A stretch of DNA of 64,000 nt from Siphonodentalium dalli (Eukaryota; Mollusca; Scaphopoda; Gadilida; Siphonodentaliidae). Of the stretch, positions 51,779 to 63,354 are shown in pieces. The stretch is from NCBI GenBank assembly GCA_032622095.1, contig CP136069.1, positions 153,501,043 to 153,565,042 of the forward strand, read 5' to 3'. The translations under genes were made by a program, and so were the position numbers. Under the pieces are notes generated by a model. That model was not told the origin of the DNA, ran no database searches, and saw only the letters and a list, made by a program, of their open reading frames with translations. The first letter of the stretch is position 1. Every line of letters begins with the position of its first letter.

Positions 51779-54060
51779 CACCGGTAGATAGTTTTCCTGT
51801 TTGTGGACGCCCCCTTCTTAAAAACGGGAGCAATGTTGGCGTCCCTCCAGTCTTGTGGTAAGTCTCCTGTAGTGATGGATTTGTGGAATATATAGGTTAG
51901 GCCTGGAGTGATGGAATTGGCACATTTTTTCAGGACTTGATTTGGAAGGCCATCTGGGCCGCTAGCTTTGCCGGGTTTTAAGTCCCTCAGTAGCTTTTCA
52001 CCACCTTCGACTGATATGTCAAGGTTTTCTATGGTTGGCTTGTCAGGTAGGAGTGGTACTTTGATGGTGTTTGACTTCTAGGTGAATACAGAGCGAAACT
52101 GTGTGTTTAAGAGTTCTGCTTTTGTGACGGGGTCATTTGTGAGGTTACCTTGGTGTTTTATTGGCGCTATCCAGATAATTACAGAATGGCTTTGTGTTTT
52201 TATTCGCCAGCCCCTCTTCAATGACTCTGTTTACATGGGTCCACTCAGCTCTTCTCATTTCCCGCTTACAGGTGTTCTGGTGTGCCTTATACTCTCCCCA
52301 TTGGTTGGTCCTCTTTGCTTTTTTGAAGAGTCTCCCTTTTTATCGTCAGTATCCGAATGAGACGCTTGGTTAGCCATGGCACGTGGTTGTCGCTTCTCTT
52401 TGGTGCCGATGGTATATGTTTGTCTATCAGTCCCTGTATACCATCTCTGAAGGTCTCCCAAATGGTGTTGATTTTGGGATTTCGAGGTATTGTCCTAATT
52501 TCTTCAGAGAGGAACCTAAGGTCTAATGATAGGTTGGTCCAGTCAGCCCGGCTGTAGGCGAAGCCTTTCTTTTGTTGTTTATGTGGCTTTGCATACGGTG
52601 TTATCTGGCAGTCAGTGACTATGATGTCGTGGTCCGATATTCCAGGTATGTTGTTGGAGTTCTTTATTAATGAGGTGTTGTTTGTTAGTACTATATCGAG
52701 CAGGTTGTTTTCCCTCGTAGGCTGTCTGTGGGTTTGAGTCAGACCTTTGCGGATACACAAGTCGAGGAATGCCTGTTGGATTTCAGTATCATGTGCCCCT
52801 GTTGTTTCGCAAAGTTTATCCAAGTCGATATTTGGGCAGTTGAAGTCGCCGCTTAATATGATGTCTTTGTACCTCCTATCGTGTATGGTATTGAGAGATT
52901 CCTGTTGATGTTTTCTAGGTTTCTATAGGACATATAAAAAGATCCGATGTATTGGTTTATTTTATTTGATGTTGTTATGGATGCCCATTCAAGTTCGCAG
53001 TTTGTGATCAAATCAAGCTGTTCGATGGCTACTATATTTTCGTGCGTAGCAATGAAGACACCGCCCCCTCTCGAGCCACGGTCATTCCTCGGCGCATTAT
53101 AGCTTGGTGGGAAAACTTCTGCCAAGTTTACAGCGTCATTTGCTCTTGGTTTACCAGGCTGTATACCTTTAAGCCATGATACGGTGCCAATGATGATGTT
53201 TGGCTTTGTTTATATATTCAATGACTGCTGCTAATTCCGCTCGGTTCTTCTGTACACTGCAGTTTATCGTCAAAAAGCGGAGGGTCTCCTTCTCCCGCGG
53301 GATGATGAGTCCTGATCTTCTCCTGCCCATGTTGTTGGTGGTGCAATTTATGCTTGATTTATTCTGGTATTTTAACCTGTGTGTTTGGATGCAGTGGTAG
53401 TCAGCATTTTGGGTGGTGCTTATTGGTGTTGATAGGCTAACTTTATTGAAGAAAGATACGGAGACTATGACTATTAGAGGTGGTAGCAGACTCATGCCTA
53501 TTCTGGTTCTATTTCTTCTCCTTTGGTGTATTTGGATATAGAATGGTTCCAGAGCAGTATAGCGTGGTATAGCCCACACAGCCTGGTCTAGCCCACACCT
53601 CACAGGGAGGAAACCCATTCTATTGCCGCCAACAGTCCAAGGCGATGCGGTCTGTTATCTTCCGCAGCCAAACTTTGCTGAGTGTTTTTGCAGGATGGAT
53701 TCCGTCTAGCGTTGTGCTGAAACAGTACTTGTGGTAGGTTCTTCTATGGTTGGGACCTCCTTGGTTTGCCTTGTGCTTTGAAGATCTTGACAAGTCACAA
53801 GAAAATTCAGGCGAGCGTGTGTACCAATGTTGTTGTTCAGGTCTTTTATCGCTTTATTCAAGTCCCTGGTTGCGCTTGTCAGTTGATCGTCTTGATTGCC
53901 GACGTTTGGAATGGTCGGTACGTGAGTGTATCTTCTTGGTTGGGTTTGATGCCTTTTGATGGCTTTGCTTCTCACGGCTTTATTCCACTCTGCTATTGAG
54001 TAGATATGTGTTTCCAGGGTGGTGATTTTATCCTCGGTTTGGCGATATCTCGTCACAGTG
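51779..54060 (-). pseudogene. CR1-like LINE ORF2 first half: endonuclease, linker, start of RT
   Basis: Minus strand: LTINCSVQKNRAELAAVIEY near 53270 (endonuclease start), SWLKGIQPG, AEVFPPSYNAPRNDRGSRGG, GVFIATHENIVAIEQLDL, then ENNLLDIVLTNNTSLI and NNIPGISDHDIIVTDCQI (the SDH catalytic box). The linker NHVPWLTKRLIRILTIKRET follows, then RT start DLPQDWRDANIAPVFKKG, cut by the insertion. Frameshifts occur near 53190, 52850 and 52290. 53706-54056 is the C-terminal part of an upstream ORF1-like frame. Confidence 0.86.
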
Positions 54061-54510
54061 GAGATTACTCGCTTCTAGCGGTCTATCATGCGTTTTGTTG
54101 TTATGCCTCTGTTGAGGGATAAGAAATTTTGTTTGTCGATTTGTGTCAGATCGCACGTACCTGTCCACAGGTAGTAGTGAATTGGGTGACTTTGATGTCT
54201 TGACAATATCTATGATGTTGTCTTTGAGCCAGCTGTGGCTATCGTTGGTGTTTCTTCCTCCCTTTGGGTACCAGGTGATTGATGGCAGAGTCGACCTTGT
54301 CTTCGGGATTTTTCTCTGTTTTCAAGTAGCTTGCTTTACTATCTCCGATTATGACTGGAGTATGTGTTTGTCTCCCTTTGGGGTGGATTTGTTTTCTGTG
54401 TGGTCAAGGTACTTCTGCAGCTTTGCGGCAGACATCAGGTGTTTTTCTGGGCCGTTTTTTTGCAAGAATAGTATGTCGGGACACGTGCCAGTTCTTCACG
54501 AATAGAAAAA
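54061..54510 (-). pseudogene. CR1-like LINE ORF1 remnant, possible SGNH-like domain
   Basis: Minus strand, shifting frames: PTYYS..., ENKSTPKG, then PVIIGDSKASYLK-like sequence near 54360-54330, and HSWLKDNIIDIVKTSKSPNS. ORF1 proteins of some CR1-like LINEs carry an SGNH-hydrolase-type domain whose first block is an xxGDS motif. The GDS here fits but the rest is too broken to be sure. The plus-strand frames at 54143-54587 are shadows. Confidence 0.45.
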
Positions 54511-54849
54511 TGTCAGCTCAATTTGTATCAAAAAGTTTATCATATTATATGATGGTAACAGTGGATAATCACAACAACTTTCCATAGTAGTTTCAGTGTC
54601 TAATGTGACATGATCTACAGAGACGCTTTCCAGGTGTTTCCACGCTTAAAACATGCTAGAATATTAACACTTCAACAGAATATCGTTGGGGCACTCCGTT
54701 TCACACGTTTGTATAGTATGACGATGTCAAATATAGCATTTATAACATAAAATTTTATATTTCGCAGATTTTCAAAAGACGACATTCCTGTATGCGCGCG
54801 CATCCCCTTTATAAGATATAATATACGTTGGTCACATATATACTGAATA
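54511..54849. other. Intergenic; nothing recognised
   Basis: Upstream flank of the LINE; no domain, no repeat partner seen. Confidence 0.35.
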
Positions 54850-54959
54850 TGTAGCTAGTGTCGCGCTTAAACTGTTTGTGACCGTGAGGGGGATTTGAGC
54901 ATCTATTGTGCGAGGTTCTGTCGAGTCCAATAGATGCCAAATCCCTCGATTAGCTACAT
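54850..54959. repeat. Foldback (TGTAGCTA ends)
   Basis: TGTAGCTA...GAGGGGGATTT...GCATCTATTG pairs with CAATAGATGCCAAATCCCTC...TAGCTACA around GCGAGGTTCTGTCGAG. It is followed by ATTTTATTTATCCAT, similar to the flank of the foldbacks at 26781 and 36082, so it may be a diverged relative. Confidence 0.7.
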
Positions 54960-55362
54960 ATTTTATTTATCCATCACACAATATTTGCCTTTTGTGAGGT
55001 AAAATTGTCATTTTCCTCAGTTGTACATTCGTTACTTCGACGACTCCCTTACATTTATTAGGTCAAGCAAACTAATTGAAAAACGGAGCGAAATAGTTCG
55101 TTGGGCTGTTTACATAGTTATTCTAAGCTGACCTTGGTTTAATGGTTTGTAGATGCTTTAGAGCGAACGCACATATCCGTTTACGAATTTTGTATAAATT
55201 GCGGTGAATTATTGACGATGAAAATGTTCCCCAAACCACAATGACGTCATTTAGGTCGGTTGACGTCCCAGTTACCTGATGTTTTGTGTTCACCACGTGC
55301 CCTCATTTGTCCCCACACTAATTGGGAGGTAGACCAAGTTTCCTTTGACGTATAACAGCGAA
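54960..55362. other. Intergenic; nothing recognised
   Basis: No recognisable frame, repeat partner or RNA. Confidence 0.4.
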
Positions 55363-55672
55363 TGAAATCGTTTGGGCTAATGCTGTTTTAAGTCGAAGGA
55401 ATGTTTGCGAAAACCCTGTGCCAAAGCATTCTCTTATAAAGCATTGGCCTAATTTTATATATTTTTTTATAATTGTTAAAGAATGTAAGAAAAACTGAAA
55501 AAAAAAATGATCAAAAATTGTTAAAGATGGAAGAAATAATGATATAAAATGATCAAAAATTGTAAAATGTAAAGAAAAAATGATAAAATTGTAAAATGTA
55601 AGAAAAAATGATAAAATTGTTAAAGAATATAAGAAATCGTTTGGGCTAATGCTGTTTTAAGTCGAAGGAAAC
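55363..55672. mobile_element. Nested-palindrome MITE remnant between 37-bp direct repeats
   Basis: GAAATCGTTTGGGCTAATGC (continuing TGTTTTAAGTCGAAGGAA) occurs at 55363 and again at 55633. Between them lie ACCCTGTGCCAAAGCATTCT and AAGCATTGGCCTAA, a collapsed palindrome, then repeated AAATGATAAAATTGTTAAAG units. The spacer-type repeats match the AT-rich spacers of families A and B. Confidence 0.75.
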
Positions 55673-56334
55673 TAATTGGGATGGTAACCCGATTCGTGTA
55701 TAGATGACAATGGTTTGTAAATGGTTTGTAAATGGTAAATAGTTTGTAAATGGTTTGGATACACCATACGATATGTTTTCATATTGTTTTCATCCATCTA
55801 AATGTTATTACATTTCACGTTGTCATTTTACTATTCTGAAATTGTGTTTATTTTTTAATACTTCACTGTTAAAGACATAGTATGGAATTACTTCAGTGAA
55901 TAAAACCGTTAGTATTCAAATACTATCTCTACTGGAAGAATGTAGCAATCAACTAAGATAATGGAAAATTGCAGCCATATCGACTGTACCATTTCAATGA
56001 ACACAACGATTGAACTACGTACAATTGTGAATATTACTACTTTATTCGGGACGAATTATTGGGCATAAACATTACGGCAATGGTTCCGCCAACAATTATA
56101 GTCACTGCACGTACAAAAAATTACACTGTGTTCTGCCTATTTTGATATCCAATTTATGAAAATAACTTATTTTGCCATGATTCTTTGTTATTCCGTTCCC
56201 GTCACTCATTATGTTTGTAAATATTGTACAAATACACAATCAATCAAGTATGTTAGTTAATGCACGTGTAATAACATACACCGTGTGTAGGAGAGGTGCA
56301 GTGAGTATGTGCGGCGTTTCACACAAACAATCAT
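55673..56334. other. Intergenic; nothing recognised
   Basis: AT-rich, with GGTTTGTAAATGG repeated three times at 55710-55760. No gene. Confidence 0.4.
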
Positions 56335-56620
56335 ACCCTGTGCCAATGCATTACATATTCGGGCAGGTCGCCTCGCATATATAAGATAATGTATTGGCCT
56401 AACAAATGTTATATTATTTTTTTATAATTGTTAAAGAATATAAGAAAAAATGGAGAAAAAAATGATAAAAAATTGTTAAGGAGTGTAAGAAATAAAGAAT
56501 GAAAAACAAAAATGATAAAGAATGTAAGAAAGAATTACCACAAATGATTCAAAAATTGTTAAAGAACATAAGAAAAAATTATAAAACTGTTATAAAATGT
56601 AAGAAAAATGATAAAAGCAC
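56335..56620. mobile_element. Nested-palindrome MITE remnant
   Basis: ACCCTGTGCCAATGCATTAC at 56336, then a damaged centre (CGGGCAGGTCGCCTCGCATA) and AAGATAATGTATTGGCCTAA. Amplified AAATTGTTAAAGAATGTAAG-type spacer repeats follow to about 56620. One arm has lost most of its sequence. Confidence 0.78.
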
Positions 56621-58469
56621 ATTTAGTCAGCCCGATATAGGATTTTCAAACTCTTAGCTACGATAACGTGATCGATATAAATAACTGGCTTCACTTCGGC
56701 TGAACTTTGAAAATCACGCCCAATTATTCTGCTGACCGGTTTTAATGATTAGGTCAGATTAGGTCAGCAATTTGAAACTTCCTGTTCGTGTTACACTCGA
56801 GAGATCTCGGGATGTAAACCGGGTGTCCCAATTGGCAGTTGACCAAACACCAAACATGATTTAACGTGACACAGACGGGCTATGTAAATATATATAGTCG
56901 AAACCAGTCTCAATCCGCGCGGGTATGTGGTTATCGCGAGTTTTCATTCGTGATCTAGGCGAAGGTATGATAAACGGATTCGTGTATCTGGACAAATTTG
57001 ATGGTAACATGCACATGTATTTCTATGGGTGGGAGATTTCTTCCATCAACAAACTGATGCCACGATGTGGCCGAAATGACGATCAATTCCAAATAACACA
57101 AACCATCTTATGTATGTATACATGTATATAATCCCAAATAACACAAACCAACTATGTGTGTATACATATATGGATATAAGCTTACAGCTATTTGGAATTA
57201 ATTTAGTCAGCTTCGGTTGATCAGTTGTCGCAACCGCGTCACATCGGTGCTATAATGTTCTATATCCATTTTTTGTGTGTGGGAAAATAGATTTGAAAAT
57301 TTGACAATCTGGTTTTCGTAAATGTTTGCTTTATTTTTACCTTATGTTGTTTTCATTTTATCCTTGGAAATGAAAAACTAAAAGGATTGAATTGTCTTGC
57401 TTTAAATGTCGGTATTATTCGTGTACTTTATTGACATTTGTTAGGAAATAGAACACGTTGCTGGACACTTTGGCTGTTTTCGTGAGTGCTAAAGTGGTTT
57501 TTCTGTGCTATTTTAGCCAAATAATTCAACTAGAATTAAGATTTTCATATATAATAGTACGAAAGCACTATTTCCTATGTCGATTCGAGATAGAACATTA
57601 TAGCACTGAAATTTGTGCGATCACGTGTTACAAAATAAATCAATTCATTGGTCCAATGTGGAGATAGAACAATACAGCACTGACATAAAAACTAATTTGG
57701 GAGATGGAACATAGTCTCTCATTCATGTCTGGTATATGCTATACTCAATATATTGTGTCTTTCGGACAGAAAATACCGCGCAGAATCGAACGGTATCGTT
57801 ATCTCGTGTTCCGGCCAAAATGTATATAGAACATCTTAGCACCGAGGCGACGAGATTCGGTTATAATTCGGAAGCCTTTTCATGCAGATTGTGTTCGTCG
57901 CGAGTTCTCGGACCATTCGTGATCTACGTAAAGGGGGGGGTAACCTTATTTTTGTATCTGGGTAAGTTTCTCAAATGTTTTTGCACGTATACTTGTGGGG
58001 AGTTCGTTGCGGTTGTTCACCACCATCAAAACTGACGTCATGCACGATATGAATTGATGATCAACACCAACAACAGAAGCCAGATCGAACCAACTAAACA
58101 TGTAAGCTCACCGTTATGTGGAATATGAATGTTCCCGTAGATCCGTTGTCGCAATTGGTTATTTTCGAAAAGCTATGTCAATCCACACGGTCGAATTGAT
58201 CGCGAGCCCTGACCTGATCACGGGCGGTTGTGTTAGGATACCGATGTTCTCAGCGGTTGATCATAAACCCCGTGACAAATATATAAATATCCGTACGCCA
58301 CAGAGACTGTCGCCCGGGTCTGGAATAACTGAGGCGGTGATGAATGGATCACATCAGTTCAGTTGACGACGCCGCTTCGCTACTATTTCACATTAATTTA
58401 CTAAAGATCACATCACCGCTTAGCATTCAAATGTCAACGGTTTCTCTTGGGTACATCCATTATTAATCA
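56621..58469. other. Intergenic; diverged repeats only
   Basis: GATAGAACATTATAGCACTG (57588) and GATAGAACAATACAGCACTG (57662) are short repeats. Frames of 68-99 codons at 56925, 57458, 57736 and 58118 have no recognised domain. No RNA gene recognised. Confidence 0.4.
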
Positions 58470-58660
58470 CGCTTTTATGCTGTAGACCGACTGGTTGGTC
58501 GTCGCTTGGCACTGGCTCTGAATCGCGCTGCCATTTGGAGTGAACGGGACCAAAGCTCCAGGGACATCCGACTGCATGATCGCGTTTCGTCAATGAGACG
58601 ATTACACGACGTAGATGACTCCAGATAATGAAATGTGAGTAACGGTGAAAACATCTTCAT
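58470..58660. repeat. Dispersed repeat, partner of 60040-60250
   Basis: AATCGCGCTGCCATTTGGAG, TGAACGGGACCAAAGCTCC, GACATCCGACTG and ACGATTACACGACGTAGATGA correspond in order to AATCGCGCAGCCATTTGAAG, GAACGGGACTAAAGCTCC, GACATCTGACTG and ACGATACACGACATAATTGA at 60107-60210. Diverged; non-coding. Confidence 0.75.
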
Positions 58661-58897
58661 GATGTCCTTTCATCGCAGTTCTTATGATAACCGTGAATTT
58701 TGCGTTGATCCTTTTGAAAAGCGAAGTTGAGTGGGTCATGGTCTTTGGGAATAGATTCCCAAATGTTTTTGATCAAATACATACTGTGTATATACCGTAC
58801 ATGTACATTAAATACACCAAAGCAATAGCGTAGCGTCGTTTCTTTGTCGCTATATGTGTTATCAATGAACATAGAATATCGCGATGTCAATCTAACT

Positions 58898-59458
58898 ACC
58901 TTACTCGTATTTAAATTAGCGCAGTACTATTTTTCGCGCACCCATCGGTGCGCGAATTTTAAACTGAGCGAAAAATAGTACGACTCCCAAGTTTAATCTA
59001 AACCACAGTCCATATGAAATAAAAGAGTGCTATGTTGCTGAGTTTACATATATTATGAATAGACAATTACGCCTATACATGTATGCAATGATTTACATTC
59101 GGCTAACCGCTATCAAGACCATTGCTCACAATTCAAGTGACAAATCATGGTAATATAGACATGCTTGTATAAGAAATGCTAATAGTCCAGGTCGCCACAC
59201 AATTATAATGTATAATGTAATTACTAGTGTATTGTCTACACGATGTAAATCCGCCGCGGTGCATGGTGTTTAATATACGAATATACTATCTCCAGCAATG
59301 ACTAAGAACCGAAACTGTTATCATCTCCATGATATACGAAAAATCACAGAAATATTACGAAAATAGTTTTCTCAGTTTTGAATTCGCGCAAATTTAAAGT
59401 GCGCGAATTCAAAACTGAGCGAAAAATAATACTGCGCGAATTTAAATACGAGTAAGGT
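58898..59458. mobile_element. ~560-bp MITE with 41-bp inverted ends and inner hairpins
   Basis: ACCTTACTCGTATTTAAATT, then GCGCAGTACTATTTTTCGC at the left, is mirrored at the right end (GCGAAAAATAATACTGCGCG, then AATTTAAATACGAGTAAGGT). Inside each end lies a further hairpin (GCGCACCCATCGGTGCGCG at 58936; TTTTGAATTCGCGCAAATTT near 59376). The interior is non-coding. Target duplication not resolved. Confidence 0.82.
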
Positions 59459-59589
59459 AACAAATCCATGTAACATCACTGACATATATACTCACGAATA
59501 AGTTCCCATTGGTGTCTTGTTCGAAGATTGTTCTTAAGGCCACCCCCTCTTACCAGACGAGACCACGTATGGTATCGTATGTAATGTGC

Positions 59590-59710
59590 ATATATCACAG
59601 GAGGCCGCCATTAGCCGTCCATCGATCATGGCGAAGGTGGTTCGACTCGAGATAACTGGTGATCAGGGCAGTCATGTACATGTATAGGTATAACATGTCT
59701 TCGGAAATAA
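59590..59710. repeat. Diverged partner of 60000-60100
   Basis: CCGTCCATCGATCATGGCGA, GGTTCGACTCGAGATAACTGG and TGATCAGGGCAG parallel GCCCATCGACGAGGAAGCT, GGTTCGATTCCAGATCACC and TGATCGTTGCAG at 60008-60068. GGTTCGA resembles a tRNA-type B box, so a tRNA-derived SINE is possible but I see no matching A box. Confidence 0.45.
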
Positions 59711-59999
59711 AATGCCGCATCCCATGTGTTTCAGAGATTAACATCGATTTCTTGAAACTGACAAATAGTACATTCATGTTTTCTGACCTCTCCATGTCGG
59801 TAATGTCTCTTAAAGAAATTTTTTGTGCAAATGATAATACATTTGTGATGTTTATAATTTATGTCAGATAACTAAAATATACTCATGTTTAGTGTTGTTA
59901 TGTTTTAGCTCGGGACTGTCCTCAAATCCACCCCAGTAACCATGTATACTAGTCTCCATTGATTAACTCTGTATATATGCATGACAATAAATTGTACGA

Positions 60000-60250
60000 G
60001 TAAGTCGCCCATCGACGAGGAAGCTGGTTCGATTCCAGATCACCGTGGACTGGTGATCGTTGCAGCCAAATACAGGTGTAAGGTAACCTAACATGACATG
60101 GTCCTTAATCGCGCAGCCATTTGAAGAGAACGGGACTAAAGCTCCTGTGACATCTGACTGGTCGCGTTTCTTCAAAGAAACGATACACGACATAATTGAT
60201 TCAAGATAATGATATTCGAGCAACGGAAAGAAACCTTCGACTGCCATCAC
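60000..60250. repeat. Dispersed repeat, partner of 58470 and 59590
   Basis: The left part matches 59590-59710 and the right part matches 58470-58660, so the three loci are overlapping fragments of one family. The 95-codon minus frame over it is a by-product. Confidence 0.65.
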
Positions 60251-60599
60251 ATTTTCCGCTGCATGGTCTTATTGGCGAGCGAAGCGGACCAGCTCAAGTT
60301 ATTTGGAAATAGAATCCAATGCTACATCCCAATTAATTGTATAGATGTATATAGTACCTGAAAAAAATGCGCCATTATGTTTTCTAATCGCTGCATGCAT
60401 GTCAACGGCACACATGCCACAAATAGTCCATGGACTTGTTGGCATTTGACAACTGATACCTCAAGCTTTCCCAACAGTTACAAATTTCCAATCTGACATA
60501 CACTTTTTTAATGGCCGACCCGTTCAAACATATTTAAATCCCAACTTACAATGGACCCTGCACATCAAGTGCCATTTCTTGAATAGTCAAACCCATTTT

Positions 60600-61556
60600 A
60601 ATAAATCTGTAACCCAGTCACCCAATGACTCGCCATATTATACATAATCTAAATAGGCAGGATGACTCTTGATGAAAAGTCGTTTAAAGAACTACTATGG
60701 GGGAAGAGTTATGTCCCTGGTCTCGCTAATATATGACCTGGTGACCACATATGAAACAATCTGAATAAAATTCACCCAATGAACCCCCCCCCGCATACCA
60801 AATATAAGCAAAGTATGCCAACTGGTTCTTGGGAAGATGTTTTAAGAATACCTATTTAGGGAAAGAGTTATGTCCCTGGCTTCGCCCATATTGACACTGT
60901 GATCCAATTTCAATCAGTCACCAAAGACCCTCCATACTAAATATAAGCCGAGTAGGCATGATGGTTCTTGATAAATGTCCCTGGCTCCACCCCTATTACA
61001 CCTGGTGATTCCAGTTGAACAAATCTGAATCACTGTCACCAAGGACTCTACATATACCAAATATAAACTGAATAGGCCTAATTATTATTCATAAGAAGAC
61101 GTTTTACGATTACAATGGATGAACAAGTTAAGTCCATGGCTCCGCCCTTATTTTGACAAAGTGACCCATTTGAAGAATAAATATATCCCATACCAAATGT
61201 AAGCTAAATAGCCCCGATGGTTCTTGCGAAGATGTTTTAAGAATTACTATGGATGGAAAGAGTTATGTCCCTAGCTCCGCCACTTTTGACCCGGTGACCC
61301 CATTTGAACAAATCTGAATCCCAGTCACGGGGACCATCCGCACCAAATATGACTTAATTCTTACTTGTGGTTCTGGAGAAGAAAATGTTGACGGGCGAGG
61401 AGTGGTGACTATAGCTCCACCGAAGCATCGTCTCATGTGAGCTAAAAAGCTGGACGGCGGATGGACGGACGATCCGACGGATGCACGGATGACGGACGAG
61501 GAGTGATGATGAATATAGTTCCAACAGAGACTTCGTCTCAGGTGAGCTAAAAACAC
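60600..61556 (+). repeat. Degenerate ~150-180 bp tandem array
   Basis: Phrases ACCAAATATAAGC(T/C)(A/G)A(A/G)TA, GATGGTTCTTG...GAAGATGTTTTA, GAGTTATGTCCCTGGCTCCG and TTTGAACAAATCTGAAT(C) recur four to five times (near 60640, 60800, 60940, 61060, 61190). It ends with ACGGACG-rich sequence and GGTGAGCTAAAAA near 61550. GTGAGCTAAAAA also appears at 61437. I recall such arrays as common in molluscs. Confidence 0.75.
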
Positions 61557-61837
61557 ATTGTTGATAACCCCAGCTGTGCTTGTGAAAGTTCTAAGGAAGA
61601 TAACTATGGAATAGTTTTCAAAAATTGCCCCTTTTATTCACCCGCACAAGGGCGGAACTGATCAATACATGTACACTCAATGATAACTTTCTCAGCCGTG
61701 TCGCATGGCGTTCTTATCAAATGAAAGATTACTCTAAATTTCAACGAGAACTCTATTATAGTTGAAGCAACTCTCAAACGCAATGATGATAATAAATATG
61801 TGATGTCAAACCGAAGTGCATCCAATACATTTATTGT
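61557..61837. other. Spacer; nothing recognised
   Basis: A 63-codon minus frame at 61634 is unsupported. Confidence 0.4.
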
Positions 61838-61990
61838 TTAACCCTTTACCCAACAAACCGGCCAAAACCGGCCAAATAAAGCTTCAACAGCCTAAAATAT
61901 CTTCGGTCTGTCTCAATAGAACCATACAAATATGGATATCATTGGAATCGGCTCCTTGAGCACATTGTGATAGTTACAGTTATGCCCTGT

Positions 61991-62059
61991 GCCAATGCAT
62001 TCTCTTATATATGCGAGTCGACCATAGGTCGCCTCGCATATATAAGAGAATGCATTGGC
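61991..62059. repeat. 69-bp palindrome (family A copy 3, left)
   Basis: Perfect arms; centre TCGACCATAGGTCGC. Confidence 0.97.
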
Positions 62060-62137
62060 CTAAAAAAATCTTTTTTTAACACTTTTTACCATTTTTTCTT
62101 ACATTCTTTAACAATTTTATAATTTTTAATGTGTTAA

Positions 62138-62206
62138 GCCAATGCATTCTCTTATATATGCGAGGCGACCTATGGTCGACTCGCATATATAAGAGAATGC
62201 ATTGGC
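62138..62206. repeat. 69-bp palindrome (family A copy 3, right)
   Basis: Perfect arms; centre GCGACCTATGGTCGA. Confidence 0.97.
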
Positions 62207-62236
62207 ACAGGGCCCTTCTGTTGGGTAAAGGGTTAA

Positions 62237-62744
62237 ATATACTCTCAAGTATAAGAACCCATTGTAGATTTATCGTTCCAGGGCTGTCCTTATAATGCCA
62301 TCATGTAACGAGAGGCCGATCACGATCGGCAGATGTTAACCCATCCCTTGGCGATATAAATTTACTATGATCGGATAAATGAGAGTTTTGGTGTTGAATT
62401 ATAGAGTATACTGTTTATGTACTATTATAGACAAATTTACATCACACAAATTATTGGAATTTATGGGTCACTGGCATTTATATAAGAGAATACACTCTTA
62501 CAGGATCGGTAATGCTAAACCACCACAACCTAATTGTGTTAGTTTTTTCAAATTGGTTTAACTTAAAAAAAATTGTTTTTAATTATTTAAAAAAAAGATT
62601 GGGAACCTTTTTATCAAAGTGTATCATAATCATCAATATCTAAATGAAAACCAATGAAAGAGTCACTGACATTTTTTTTATTATTATTATTATAAAACAT
62701 AAAAATAAAAAAAATAAAATTATTTTTTTCAAATTTGTTTTCGA
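62237..62744. other. Intergenic; nothing recognised
   Basis: TTTATATAAGAGAATACACT at 62476 is a short echo of the palindrome arm. A/T runs at 62565-62730. No gene. Confidence 0.4.
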
Positions 62745-62935
62745 AAAAGGGTCATAACTCCTTTAAATAAATTGGATCGAAACCATATTCAAACTCAAAC
62801 TGTATTGTGGGCTGAGAAACTCATATACAAAATTTGGTTCCGATCAAATAGAAAATGTTAGAGTTATCGCATTATGCCTAAAGTGTACTTGCAGAGTACA
62901 AGAAAAATATATCAAACCTGGTGTGCCCCTTTAAT
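62745..62935 (+). repeat. Unit of the ~150-bp CATAACTCC repeat
   Basis: GGGTCATAACTCCTTTAAAT, TTGGATCGAAACCATATTC, GGGCTGAGAAACTCATATAC and GAGTTATCGCATTATGC match the array at 63355-63850. Confidence 0.8.
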
Positions 62936-63354
62936 ATTTCAATTCACATTTGTAATCAATTGAAATTAATGTCCAACAAATTTACTAAACACAATCACAT
63001 TATTAATCTCCAATAGTAATGCTATTAAACAATGAAACCAGATTATGCCTTTAAGATGGAATTTAAATAACCATGCATATAAAATATATAGTAGAAACAT
63101 TCCATCTATGCTATCCCCAGCATATGGCCAGAGATACTTTATAGAGTATAAAGTATATACAGAGATAGTATATGATATGGCCAACACATGCTAGTAGTTA
63201 ATTATCTCAATGCAAGACAGAGAGGCAATTCATGGCATTGTAACTGGATACTAACTCTGTGTGAGAAGACAAATTCAAACCTGATTTATTAGATTCTATT
63301 TGGACAGTGCAACTGGGTATCTTTGATATATTTTAGCCATAAATAAAATAATCA
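62936..63354. other. Intergenic between repeat units
   Basis: AT-rich; a 73-codon minus frame at 62966 lacks motifs. Confidence 0.4.

Larger units (their letters stand above)
61838..62236 (+). mobile_element. Family A nested-palindrome MITE, copy 3 (best preserved)
   Basis: TTAA at 61838-61841 and 62233-62236; TTAACCCTTTACCCAACA at the left and TGTTGGGTAAAGGGTTAA at the right are perfect mirrors. The unique left part matches copy 1 almost base for base (GCTTCAACAGCCTAAAATAT). Palindromes at 61991-62059 and 62138-62206 are perfect and oppositely oriented. Confidence 0.95.

Noticed and set aside
53750-54587. Plus-strand frames of 69-120 codons
   Set aside because: Antisense shadows of the LINE ORF1/ORF2 remnants.
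60026-60036. tRNA gene or tRNA-derived SINE suggested by GGTTCGATTCC
   Set aside because: The B-box match is good but no A box, cloverleaf or acceptor stem is visible at the right distance; kept only as a note on the repeat.
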